In this document: one piece after another, positions 7,745-15,536 of the stretch
How the letters are laid out: every line of letters begins with the position of its first letter
How positions within the stretch are numbered: the first letter of the stretch is position 1
From: Haloarcula amylovorans
GTDB taxonomy: Archaea > Halobacteriota > Halobacteria > Halobacteriales > Haloarculaceae
DNA length: 64,000 bases
Reading direction: 5' to 3'
Assembly: GCF_004681185.1 (NCBI RefSeq)
Contig: NZ_SRIF01000002.1
Location: 1,175,456-1,239,455 of the forward strand
Position numbers and translations under genes: made by a program
Notes under the pieces: generated by a model
Told to the model about the DNA's origin: nothing
The model's input: the letters and a program-made list of their open reading frames with translations, nothing else
Databases searched by the model: none

Positions 7745-9070
7745 ATGCACGATACAGCTAAATATCTCATTCACGCGGACATCACCGCTGCCGGTGTCGT
7801 CGAGCGAAGCGACGTCGTCGGCGCGGTGTTCGGGCAGACCGAGGGGTTACTGGGCGAGGAAATGGACTTGCGGGACCTACAGGAGTCGAAGAAGGTCGGG
7901 CGGATCGACGTCGAGATCCGGTCCGAAAGCGGGCAGTCGTTCGGTCAGATAACCGTCGCCAGCGGGCTCGACCGGGTCGAAACCGCCATCCTCGCCGCGG
8001 CGCTCGAAACCATCGAGCAGGTCGGTCCCTGCAGGGCACAGATAGAGGTCTCGGACATCGAGGACGTCAGGAGCGCCAAACGCCGCGAAGTGGTCGACCG
8101 GGCGACGGAGCTACTGGCCTCCTTCGAGGCGGACTCCGTCCAGACCGAGGATATCGTCGAGACGGTGCGCCAACGCGCCCGCGTCGAGGACATCACGGAG
8201 TACGAGGGTCTTCCTGCCGGCCCGCGGGTGGCGGACTCCGACGCCATCGTCGTCGTCGAGGGGCGAGCCGACGTGCTCCAACTGCTGAAGTACGGCGTCA
8301 AGAATGCCATCGCCGTCGAGGGTACCGACGTTCCCGAAGCCGTCGCAGACCTGACGGCTGGCCGCACCGTGACCGCCTTCCTCGACGGCGATCGCGGCGG
8401 CGACCTCATCCTCAAGGAATTGGCACAGGTCGGCGACGTGGACTACGTCGCAATTGCCCCGCGTGGCCGCTCCGTCGAGGAACTCTCCCGCAGCGAGGCG
8501 ATGAAATCGCTCCGCGATAAGGTCCCCTACGACGTCGTCGCCGACGCCGACTCCCCCGCGGCCGCGATCGAGGAGAACGAGGCGCACGACGACGCGACGG
8601 CCGTCGACTCCGACCGTGGACCGGTCACGGACGAGGACGGCAGTGAACCCGCAGCCGTCGCCGGCGTCGACGGCGGAACGGCGGCGAGCGAGACGGATTC
8701 TACGGAGGTGGCGTCGTCTACCGGACCGACCGGCGACGGCGATACCGCGGCCGAGGAGACGACGGACGACGAGGCGGAACGCGAGCACCTGACGCTCTCG
8801 GACCACGTCGACGCCGTCATCCGCGCCGATAGCGGGACCGTTCGGCTGCTGGACGACGACCTGCGGGTCCTAGCAGAAGGGGACGCCGACGACGTGCTCT
8901 CGCTGGTCGGCGACTGCGCCGAGACGCCCCGGACGATCGTCGTCGACGCCGACTGTTCACAGAAGATTCTGGATGTCGCCGCCCAGCGCGGCGTCGGCAC
9001 GGTCGTCGCTACCGGCGACGGCGAGTACGTCAAACAGCCGACGAGCGTGCAGGTCAGAACCGTCTCCTAG
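7745..9070 (+). CDS. dnaG: Archaeal DnaG primase-like protein
   Basis: This 441-residue protein begins at ATG 7745 (MHDTAKYLIHADI), the conserved family start; an in-frame GTG at 7697 would add a poorly conserved basic tail. Residues 165-260 hold the TOPRIM domain, with Glu172 in VVVEGRADV and the acidic pair in FLDGDRGGD (about 213-220). A long acidic linker (about 275-355) joins it to a C-terminal domain. Archaeal DnaG has primase activity in some species and also associates with the exosome, binding poly(A) RNA, so both roles are possible. Its 3' end overlaps the convergent acetyltransferase by four bases. Confidence 0.95.
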   Translation: MHDTAKYLIHADITAAGVVERSDVVGAVFGQTEGLLGEEMDLRDLQESKKVGRIDVEIRSESGQSFGQITVASGLDRVETAILAAALETIEQVGPCRAQIEVSDIEDVRSAKRREVVDRATELLASFEADSVQTEDIVETVRQRARVEDITEYEGLPAGPRVADSDAIVVVEGRADVLQLLKYGVKNAIAVEGTDVPEAVADLTAGRTVTAFLDGDRGGDLILKELAQVGDVDYVAIAPRGRSVEELSRSEAMKSLRDKVPYDVVADADSPAAAIEENEAHDDATAVDSDRGPVTDEDGSEPAAVAGVDGGTAASETDSTEVASSTGPTGDGDTAAEETTDDEAEREHLTLSDHVDAVIRADSGTVRLLDDDLRVLAEGDADDVLSLVGDCAETPRTIVVDADCSQKILDVAAQRGVGTVVATGDGEYVKQPTSVQVRTVS

Positions 9071-9483
9071 AGATCGCGCGACAGCAAGACGCCGTCGCCG
9101 TCCTCGTAGTGGTCGTCGATTCGCTCGACCACCTCGAAATCGAACGTGTCGTAGAAGGACCGCGCCCGTTCGTCGTCTTCGCGGGCGGTGAGCCGAACGG
9201 TCTCGAATCCGTCGTTTCGCAGGCGGTCAAGCAGCGCGCACATCAACTGAGAGCCATAGCCCCGACCTTGTCGTCCAGGTGCGACGGCGAACTCGGCGAC
9301 GTACGCGACCGGCGAATCGGGGACGACCAGCGCGTACGCGATCGGGCCGTTCTCGTCGACGACTACCACGATCGGCGGCCCGGCGATAGCGACATCCAAC
9401 AGTCCCGGCCACGGCTCGTCGAGGGCAGCCGTCTGAATGGCGCTGAGTCGGTCGCTATCCCCTGGGCGCGCCTCGCGAATCAT
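9067..9483 (-). CDS. GNAT-family N-acetyltransferase
   Basis: This is a 138-residue GNAT-fold enzyme. The acetyl-CoA loop reads VAPGRQGRGYGSQLM (about residues 69-83), preceded by the AEFAVAP strand and followed by ARSFYDTFDFEVVERIDDHY, which resembles the RimI/Naa10 arrangement. Acetyl acceptors are unknown; protein N-termini are a reasonable guess. It starts inside the last codons of the upstream DUF92 gene (ATGA overlap), so it is translated from the same transcript. Confidence 0.85.
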   Translation of the reverse strand: MIREARPGDSDRLSAIQTAALDEPWPGLLDVAIAGPPIVVVVDENGPIAYALVVPDSPVAYVAEFAVAPGRQGRGYGSQLMCALLDRLRNDGFETVRLTAREDDERARSFYDTFDFEVVERIDDHYEDGDGVLLSRDL

Positions 9484-10823
9484 ACGAGGCCGACGGCAAG
9501 TGCGACGCCGACGCCGGTGATTGCCGCCGCCAACGTCGCCAGCATGTTGACGCCTTGATTCCCGACGACGGTTCCCTCGACGGTCGCGCCCAGCAGGCTA
9601 TCAACGGTCATCCCGACGAGCCCGCAGCCGACGACGGCGACTGCCCCGATCGGCCCGACTGTTTCGAGGGTCGCGGCGGCGATGCCGGCGATGATGGCTG
9701 CGCCGACCAGTCCGGCGACGACCCCCTGCCACGTGACGCCGCCGTCGGTACCGGGTTCCACCCGCTTGAAACTGGTAATGAGTCGCGGGTTGTCGTAGAG
9801 ACCGCCGAACTCGCTAGAGAAGGTGTCGGTCATCGCCGCGGCCACCGCCCCGGCGAAGGCATAGAGGAACAGTCCCGGTTCGACGGCGATGTGACTCGGA
9901 CTGGCGACCCACGCGATGACGGCCACCAGCGCGACGATGGAGTTGGCGAGGACGTTCCCGCTCCCGCGCGCGCCTTCGTTCTCCTCGGCGATGCCCCGAT
10001 CCAGTTTCTCCTCGTAGCGGAACTTCGACGAGAGGCCGCCTAACCCGAAGAACGTGATGAGCATGGCGAACCAGCCGTACCCGCCCAGTACGATGGTCAG
10101 AAGCGAGAGGAGGACGCCGGTGAGCATTCCCGGGAGCGAGGCGGTATCGAGCGCGTAGGCGGCGTAGCCGAGAACGGCCGAGACGCCGAGTGCGATGAAG
10201 ACTCGCTGTGGCCCGACCGTCGGGTCGAGTTCGAAGAAGAGCCACAGCAGTAAGCCGACCGAGAGCATCACCAGCGGGTCGTCGCGCTCGAACAGCACCG
10301 ACCGGAGCAGCGCCGCGACGAGCGCCCCGGTTCCGGCGAGGAACAGTGCTTCAGCCAGCCCGAAGGTGGTTCCCTGTATCTGCGTGGCCACCAACTGCGC
10401 GACGACGCCAGCGGCGAACCCGATGACGACGAACCCGGCGGCGGCGACCACCTCGTCGCTGTGGACGCGGTGGGCGAGACGCTGGCCGAGGTTGCCGTAG
10501 GAGACGAGCACGACCGTTCCGACGAACACCCGCACTGGTAGTCCGAACTGTATCGCCAGCAGGGCCAGCCCGGCCGCGGCCAGCGCGAACGCCGCCAGTC
10601 CGTAGAGCTTCCCGTCCTCGTAGTCGCCGGGGCGGGCGAACAGTTCGAACAGCACGGTCCCGTGATTGACCACGGTCATGGCGAGCAGCGCGACCAGCGC
10701 GAACGGGCCGGTCGCAGCGACAGTCGCGAGCGCGGGCGAATCCAAGCCGGTAGCGACCGGGACGGCGAACGCGAGTGTCCCGACCGCAGCGAACGCGCCG
10801 GCACGCCGGACTGTCGAAGGCAC
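9480..10823 (-). CDS. DUF92 integral membrane protein with extra N-terminal membrane half
   Basis: This 447-residue polytopic protein has about 12 hydrophobic segments. Residues about 220-447 are a DUF92 domain: motifs DTFSSEFGGL, NPRLITSFKRVEPGTDGGVTW (first 20 informative) and GMTVDSLLGATVEG are characteristic. Plant DUF92 protein VTE6 is a phytyl-phosphate kinase, so a polyprenyl-phosphate kinase role is plausible but inferred. The N-terminal half is an additional membrane region with a weak resemblance to lipid kinases of the dolichol type. The gene is divergent from a degenerate prenyl-diphosphate synthase gene at 10959, which strengthens the isoprenoid link. Confidence 0.8.
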   Translation of the reverse strand: MPSTVRRAGAFAAVGTLAFAVPVATGLDSPALATVAATGPFALVALLAMTVVNHGTVLFELFARPGDYEDGKLYGLAAFALAAAGLALLAIQFGLPVRVFVGTVVLVSYGNLGQRLAHRVHSDEVVAAAGFVVIGFAAGVVAQLVATQIQGTTFGLAEALFLAGTGALVAALLRSVLFERDDPLVMLSVGLLLWLFFELDPTVGPQRVFIALGVSAVLGYAAYALDTASLPGMLTGVLLSLLTIVLGGYGWFAMLITFFGLGGLSSKFRYEEKLDRGIAEENEGARGSGNVLANSIVALVAVIAWVASPSHIAVEPGLFLYAFAGAVAAAMTDTFSSEFGGLYDNPRLITSFKRVEPGTDGGVTWQGVVAGLVGAAIIAGIAAATLETVGPIGAVAVVGCGLVGMTVDSLLGATVEGTVVGNQGVNMLATLAAAITGVGVALAVGLV

Positions 10824-10958
10824 GTCCCACCGGTATCCGCGAGAGCCACTTACCCTTTCCGAACTTACCGGGTCGCCGTCGGGTGCTCCGTTCGGAGAAT
10901 CGGTGTCGCTGGCCCGCGTACCGTGTCTTTTAGGCGAACGGCCGATATACTCCCTCTC

Positions 10959-11567
10959 GTGGGTCTCTACGACCGCTATCTCGCTGCCCGCCTCCGCCGG
11001 AGCGACGCCACTTTGCCGGAGACCGTCGCGCTCGTCATCACCGAACGGGACCTCTTGACTGACGGCGCGTACGCCACCTTAGAGCACTTTTTCGAGTGGG
11101 CAGTCCAGTACGAAGCCGAGACCATCGTCGTCTACGTGAGCGTCTTAGACGAGGAAGTCGTCCCGACGCTGCGCCGGGAACTCGCGGACCTCCGCGCGCC
11201 CGAGGCCGTCGCCGTCCGCGGTCCCGACGACGCGGCGGCCGTCGACGCGCCGATACAGATTTCCATCGGCCTCGGCGGCCAGTCGGAGTTCGCCACCGCC
11301 GTCCGGAAACTCGCCGAGGACGTCGACAGCGATGACCTCTCGCCCGAAGACATCGACGAGGCCGCAGTCGAGGAGCATCTCGTCTTCCCGACAGTGCCGG
11401 ACCTCGTCATCAAGACCGGAGCCGAGCGCCTCTCGGATTTCATGATCTGGCAGTCGGTCTACTCCGAACTGTACTTCACTGACGTGAACTGGCGGAACTT
11501 CCGCCAGCGAGACTATCTACGGGCGCTGCGGGACTATCAAGAGCGCCAGCGGCGATTCGGCCGATAG
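10959..11567 (+). CDS. Degenerate cis-prenyltransferase (UppS-like) paralogue
   Basis: This 202-residue protein has the fold signature of undecaprenyl diphosphate synthase. I place the start at GTG 10959, since a TATA-like CTTTTAG lies near 10927. The C-terminal part (IKTGAERLSDFMIWQSVYSE, then LYFTDVNWRNF) is close to the conserved end of UppS. The N-terminal DGNRRYA substrate loop, which carries the catalytic Asp, is replaced by VITERDLLT. Without that Asp it is probably not a normal synthase and may be a regulatory or partner subunit. The canonical UppS is at 13364. Its divergent neighbour is DUF92. Confidence 0.75.
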   Translation: MGLYDRYLAARLRRSDATLPETVALVITERDLLTDGAYATLEHFFEWAVQYEAETIVVYVSVLDEEVVPTLRRELADLRAPEAVAVRGPDDAAAVDAPIQISIGLGGQSEFATAVRKLAEDVDSDDLSPEDIDEAAVEEHLVFPTVPDLVIKTGAERLSDFMIWQSVYSELYFTDVNWRNFRQRDYLRALRDYQERQRRFGR

Positions 11568-11576
11568 GCCGAAGTC

Positions 11577-11682
11577 TGTCGAGCTTTGCTCGACAGCGGT
11601 TTGGACGGTGAGTGAAGCGAACCGTCCAAACGTCGGTGGACGAACGTCGTGAGTCCACCGGAAGTTCGGTCGCTAGACCGAA
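11577..11682. repeat. Array of four tandem hairpins
   Basis: Four consecutive perfect stems follow the UppS-like stop codon. They are TGTCGAGC/GCTCGACA (11577-11595), GTTTGGACGGT/ACCGTCCAAAC (11599-11631), GGTGGAC/GTCCACC (11635-11659) and TTCGGTC/GACCGAA (11665-11682). The last stem covers the stop codon of the convergent small gene. A role as bidirectional transcription end or RNA stabiliser is likely; four stems in a row is more than a simple terminator needs. Confidence 0.6.
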
Positions 11683-11924
11683 TCGCGCTGCGATTTGCTC
11701 CCGTCGAAGACGACGCGCCAGACGCTCCCCAGCAGTCGTAACCCGGCGACGAGAGCGACTATCCCACCGGCGATTCCAGCGGCGGCGAATATTGGGCCGT
11801 CTTGGTAGCCGGAGAGCATGTATCCGGTATCGGCGAGGACGACGATACCGATACCGAGCGAGAAGGCGACGACGAGCAACCAGCGGCGAATCGACCGGAA
11901 GAGAGTCGTATTCTCGGAGACCAT
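11673..11924 (-). CDS. Small two-helix membrane protein, unknown function
   Basis: This 83-residue reading frame starts at ATG 11924 (MVSENTTLFR). Two hydrophobic helices (about residues 17-38 and 44-66) flank a short loop, and the tail is basic and polar. No family is recognised. The reading frame is supported by normal codon use and by lying in the otherwise empty gap between two plus-strand genes. It is modest evidence for a real gene. Confidence 0.5.
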   Translation of the reverse strand: MVSENTTLFRSIRRWLLVVAFSLGIGIVVLADTGYMLSGYQDGPIFAAAGIAGGIVALVAGLRLLGSVWRVVFDGSKSQRDSV

Positions 11925-12038
11925 CGGCCATATTTCCGAAGTTCGGCACATTACAATTGCGTTTCACAGACCTCGTTCTCCAGTCGTTTTATACGACCAC
12001 CGGCCGGGAATTAAATACTGTCCATTCGAGGTTCGAAC

Positions 12039-12938
12039 ATGGACGAGCGATTCGTCGCTGGAACGACGATACGGACGGACGCGGTAAGTGCGCGGCTCTT
12101 TCCGGGTCTCGGCGACGGTCCGCATCCGGGCGTGCTCGTCGTCCACGGCGGCGGCGGAGCGCGCGGCTACGAACAGACGTACGCCGCGTTGCTCGCCGAA
12201 CACGGATACACGGTACTCTGCGTCGAGTACTTCGATGCGCCTGGCGTTCGGGACGTTCCGCTGGGAGTTCCGCTGAAGGAGTTCGGCGACGCCGCCGACT
12301 GGCTGCTCCAGCGTCCCAGCGTCGCGGGCGAGCAGGTCGGCGTCGTCGGTTTTTCCAGAGGCGGCGAGGCGGCGCTGCTGGTGGGATCACAGTTCGAGAC
12401 GGTCGGCGTCGTCGTCGCGTACGTCCCGAGTTGCTACGTCTGGCCCGCCCCATCGTGGATGGACGACGTCGGCGAGGGGCAACCCACGTGGACGCTCGGC
12501 GGCGACCCCCTCCCACATCTCCCGATCGACAAATACGTTCACGAAGACGACGGCATCGACGATCCGCTCGGAGTCGAGGAACCGAACGCCTCTACACTCG
12601 CAATCGAGCGCTCGACGGTCGAGGAGAAAGAGCGGGCGACGATTTCCGTCGATAAGATCTCTGGCCCGGTATTGCTCGTCTCCGGCGGCAACGACACCGT
12701 CTGGCCGTCGGCAGTGCTGGCAGAGCGCGCTGCTGACCGCCTCGCCGAGCGTGACCATCCATGGCGATTCGAACATCGTTCCTTCCCGAAAGCAGGCCAC
12801 GCTATCCGGGTTCCGTATCGGTTCGGAGGCGAGACTGCACCGGCGGGGACCCATCGCTACGGCGGGACACACGAGGCGAACGCGCGTGCCGCAGCTCGCG
12901 CGTGGCACGCGACGCTTGAGTATCTCGACAGCCTCTAG
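12039..12938 (+). CDS. Alpha/beta hydrolase, BAAT / acyl-CoA thioester hydrolase C-terminal type
   Basis: This 299-residue enzyme has the alpha/beta hydrolase layout: the oxyanion HGGGGARG at about residues 36-43, nucleophile Ser106 in GFSRGGE, acid Asp219 in SGGNDTVWPS, and His254 in KAGHAIRVPY. The GGNDTVWPS...AGHAI pattern is typical of the BAAT/acyl-CoA thioesterase C-terminal domain, where the substrate is a fatty acyl-CoA or related thioester. A TATA-like ATTAAATA near 12010 suggests a leaderless transcript. The actual substrate is unknown; a dienelactone hydrolase-like activity is an alternative. Confidence 0.85.
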   Translation: MDERFVAGTTIRTDAVSARLFPGLGDGPHPGVLVVHGGGGARGYEQTYAALLAEHGYTVLCVEYFDAPGVRDVPLGVPLKEFGDAADWLLQRPSVAGEQVGVVGFSRGGEAALLVGSQFETVGVVVAYVPSCYVWPAPSWMDDVGEGQPTWTLGGDPLPHLPIDKYVHEDDGIDDPLGVEEPNASTLAIERSTVEEKERATISVDKISGPVLLVSGGNDTVWPSAVLAERAADRLAERDHPWRFEHRSFPKAGHAIRVPYRFGGETAPAGTHRYGGTHEANARAAARAWHATLEYLDSL

Positions 12939-12998
12939 CCGCAATTCAGCGAGAAAAGTAGGAGTCCGCTGGGGGTCGGGAAAGCAGAAGGAACGTTC

Positions 12999-13307
12999 TT
13001 AGAGCGACTCGTCGTCTTGCTCGTCGCCTTGCGCGTCGTTTGCTGTCGATTCGTCAGAGCGGTCGGAATAATTCTCGCGGCCGACGTGGTCGGCGTCGAG
13101 GAAGTTCATCATCGTGGTGTGGAGTTCGTTGGCGGACTCGAACTCGTCCGTGTCGCTGCGCTTGACGACTTCCCCAATGGTATCGTTGTCCCCACCCTGA
13201 GTCTCGATTTCACGGTCACCGACCGTCTCGACGACGGTTTCTGTATCGGTCGGAAAGTCCAGTTCCTCCTCGAACAGTTCTTGGGCTTCGGACTCTTCGA
13301 TAGCCAT
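12999..13307 (-). CDS. Small acidic haloarchaeal protein, DUF5789-like
   Basis: This 102-residue protein is very acidic, with a disordered acidic C-terminus. The central segment FPTDTETVVETVGDREIETQ, followed by GEVVKRSDTDEFESANELHT, has the pattern of haloarchaeal DUF5789 proteins, which are small and uncharacterised. It lies downstream of, and on the same strand as, uppS with a 56-base gap, so co-transcription is possible. The family name is from memory of the pattern and is moderately sure. Confidence 0.6.
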   Translation of the reverse strand: MAIEESEAQELFEEELDFPTDTETVVETVGDREIETQGGDNDTIGEVVKRSDTDEFESANELHTTMMNFLDADHVGRENYSDRSDESTANDAQGDEQDDESL

Positions 13308-13363
13308 GACGGTTTCTTATTTACTCCCACTCCTCATACGCCCTGGGCCTGCATAGGCAAGGG

Positions 13364-14287
13364 TCAGTCCGCCGGGTCGTACTCTTCGACGGCTTCGCGC
13401 TCGCCGCTCGGAAGGGCGTCGCGGAACCGACCGAGAATCTGTTTGGCCTGGGAAACTTCGGCGTCTTCGAGTGCGCGGACGAGCGTGAGGGCGCGCCGAG
13501 CACGGGTAGTACGCCAGGAGTCCTCACGGTTCTGGTAGGTCCGGATGGCCCGCAGGAAGTCGATTTTGCGGAACTCCGGCCAGTAGGGCGTACAGAAGAA
13601 CGTCGCGGCTTCGTTGCCGTTGGCGTGCCACGGCAGGAAGTTCGAGGTCCGTTCGTCGCCGCCGGTGCGGATGATGAGGTCCACGTCGCGAGTCGGCCCC
13701 TCGTAGAGGCAGTCCTCGATCGTGTCTACGTCGACATCTTCTGGGGCCAATTCGCCGGATTCGACCGATCGAGCGACGCTGCGGGCCGCGCCAAGTAGTT
13801 CCGCGCGGCCGCCGTAGGCTAGCGCGATGTTGAGATTGAGGCGGTCGTACTGGCCCGTGCGCTCTTCGGCGTAGGAGATGGCGTCACGAACCCGCTCGGG
13901 GAGCATCTCCGTCTCGCCGATGGCGCGGATACAGACTTCGGCGTCGTGGACGCGGTCGGCGTCGGCAAAGGTTCGGAGTTTCTCCTCGACGAGGTCGAAG
14001 ATGTACTCACGCTGGTCTTCAGGTCGGTCGAAGTTCTCCGTCGAGAAGGTGTAAAGCGTCACTTCGCGGATGCCGAGTTCGTCACACCAGTTCAGCAGTT
14101 CCTCGGTCGTCTCCGCGCCCTCGCTGTGTCCCTGACTCGTCTCGACGCCTTGCTTGCGGGCGTACCGTCGGTTGCCGTCCTGAATCACGGCGACGTGGCT
14201 GGGTGCGCCCGAGAACTCTCGGTGGAGCAAGCGTTCGTACGCGGCGTAGCCGAGACGACGGACCCGATTTCGCATCACCAGTAGCAT
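13364..14287 (-). CDS. uppS: Cis-prenyltransferase, (tritrans,polycis) undecaprenyl diphosphate synthase
   Basis: This 307-residue enzyme elongates farnesyl or geranylgeranyl diphosphate with isopentenyl diphosphate to make the lipid carrier used in N-glycosylation. The catalytic loop HVAVIQDGNRRYARKQG places Asp at residue 37, the LYTFSTENF motif contains the allylic-binding residues, and the RTGGDERTSNFLPWH region holds the arginines that bind diphosphate. The start may be ATG 14287 or ATG 14275. It is the intact homologue; the degenerate paralogue is at 10959. Confidence 0.94.
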   Translation of the reverse strand: MLLVMRNRVRRLGYAAYERLLHREFSGAPSHVAVIQDGNRRYARKQGVETSQGHSEGAETTEELLNWCDELGIREVTLYTFSTENFDRPEDQREYIFDLVEEKLRTFADADRVHDAEVCIRAIGETEMLPERVRDAISYAEERTGQYDRLNLNIALAYGGRAELLGAARSVARSVESGELAPEDVDVDTIEDCLYEGPTRDVDLIIRTGGDERTSNFLPWHANGNEAATFFCTPYWPEFRKIDFLRAIRTYQNREDSWRTTRARRALTLVRALEDAEVSQAKQILGRFRDALPSGEREAVEEYDPAD

Positions 14288-14345
14288 ATCAACGAACCGA
14301 TAAGGCGTTTGTGGCTTCGGCCGTCCGTGTGAGCTTGCCGCATGG

Positions 14346-14353
14346 TTTTAGTA
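14346..14353 (+). promoter_or_regulatory. TATA-like box of cspA
   Basis: TTTTAGTA lies 26-33 bases ahead of the cspA ATG (14379), consistent with a leaderless transcript. Confidence 0.5.
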
Positions 14354-14378
14354 GCTCGGACGGCTACTCGCACTTGCA

Positions 14379-14573
14379 ATGGCGACCGGCACGGTAGACT
14401 TCTTCAACGACACGGGCGGTTACGGCTTTATCGAGACAGACGACACGGATGAGGACGTGTTCTTCCACATGGAGGACGTCGGCGGCCCCGACCTCGAAGA
14501 GGGACAAGAAGTCGAATTCGACATCGAACAGGCGGATAAAGGTCCGCGGGCGACGAACCTGAAACGGCTATAA
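14379..14573 (+). CDS. cspA: Cold-shock domain protein
   Basis: This 64-residue protein is a single OB-fold cold-shock domain. The opening MATGTVDFFNDTGGYGFIE contains the RNP1 motif and DVFFHM the RNP2 motif, used to bind single-stranded RNA and DNA. Such proteins act as RNA chaperones in haloarchaea. The charge is far more acidic than in bacterial Csp, as expected for a high-salt cytoplasm. The stop codon begins an 18-bp palindrome. Confidence 0.95.
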   Translation: MATGTVDFFNDTGGYGFIETDDTDEDVFFHMEDVGGPDLEEGQEVEFDIEQADKGPRATNLKRL

Positions 14574-14589
14574 GCGAGCGCGCTCGCTT
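14572..14589. terminator. 18-bp palindrome at cspA stop codon
   Basis: AAGCGAGCGCGCTCGCTT is a perfect palindrome that overlaps the last two bases of the cspA stop codon. It may form a hairpin at the 3' end of the mRNA. The lack of a following T-run means it is not a bacterial-type terminator. Confidence 0.4.
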
Positions 14590-14675
14590 CTGATGAGGCT
14601 GTCGTGGCAGCGAGAGCGACTGCTACGGCGGGCCGATTCCGAAGTGCATTAGGGACTCGCCGGCGAGGTTCTCGT

Positions 14676-15086
14676 ATGAGCGACGCCGACGCACTCGACG
14701 ACGACCTCTACCGACGGACCAAGCAACTACTGGAACCTGGCGAGATTCAACTCAACGGGGCTGTCGTCCACACGGAGTACGACGGCAGCGACGAGATCGA
14801 GATGATGCAGGCCACCATCGACGCCGGCGACGCCATCGCTGAGGGGTACGGCATGGACCCCGAGGACACGTTCGTCTACTCGGGCAGCGACGACCCGGAG
14901 TTCGCCTCGAATCAGCATCAGGGGCTCACGCTCGACGGCGAAGAGTTCGTCTGGGAGTGCCAGCAGCTGCTTCGGGAGGGGTCGTTCGACCTCGTCTTCT
15001 ACTACGAGGCCAGCGCCGACCACGAGGCTATCCTCGACGACATCGAGGAGCAGGGCTTCGCCGTGACTGGCGTCCGCGGGGACTGA
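14676..15086 (+). CDS. DUF5778-like haloarchaeal protein
   Basis: This 136-residue acidic soluble protein starts at ATG 14676 (MSDADALDDDLY). No catalytic motif is visible. The segment LNGAVVHTEYDGSDEIEMMQ and the C-terminal SFDLVFYYEASADHEAIL are well ordered. The pattern matches a haloarchaeal family I recall as DUF5778, of unknown function. The family label is moderately certain. Confidence 0.55.
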   Translation: MSDADALDDDLYRRTKQLLEPGEIQLNGAVVHTEYDGSDEIEMMQATIDAGDAIAEGYGMDPEDTFVYSGSDDPEFASNQHQGLTLDGEEFVWECQQLLREGSFDLVFYYEASADHEAILDDIEEQGFAVTGVRGD

Positions 15087-15138
15087 GTCAGCGCGGTTAC
15101 GGTGACTGAGTCGGGATAGCGGGCGGTGACGCTGTCTT

Positions 15139-15423
15139 TCAATCCGATAGCCGCTCCTGGCAGTTGTGACAGTACGCGTAGTTCGGGCCGTTCGCCGACC
15201 CACAAAATCCACACGTCGTCGCTTCGACACCCGTCCGATCGAAGTAGGCGTTTAGCTGGCCGGTATCGCGCGTGTTGCGTCGGCCGCTGAACTGCGCGAC
15301 GAGCGTGTCGTTCGCGGCGTAGTCCATGAGACGGAACATGACGACGAACGAGAGCGGGACACCCACCAGTACGAACAGGAAGACCAGCAACCGCACAGCG
15401 AGTTCGGCGGTGGATATCGTCAC
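15139..15423 (-). CDS. Membrane-anchored zinc-ribbon protein
   Basis: This 94-residue protein has one or two hydrophobic helices at residues 7-33 and a C-terminal zinc ribbon (CGFC followed by CHNC). The middle region is a short polar linker. The single TM plus double CxxC plan is seen in many uncharacterised haloarchaeal proteins. It may recruit partners or nucleic acid to the membrane. No specific family is recognised. Confidence 0.65.
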   Translation of the reverse strand: MTISTAELAVRLLVFLFVLVGVPLSFVVMFRLMDYAANDTLVAQFSGRRNTRDTGQLNAYFDRTGVEATTCGFCGSANGPNYAYCHNCQERLSD

Positions 15424-15536
15424 ACGTTACCTATGCACGCAGTGGCTAAAACGCTCTGGGGTGGCCGCCGGAAACCGGCCGGCCAGAATGGTATGACTCC
15501 CGCGCCGCTTTTATTCGCAGGGGTCTGAGCGTGGGT

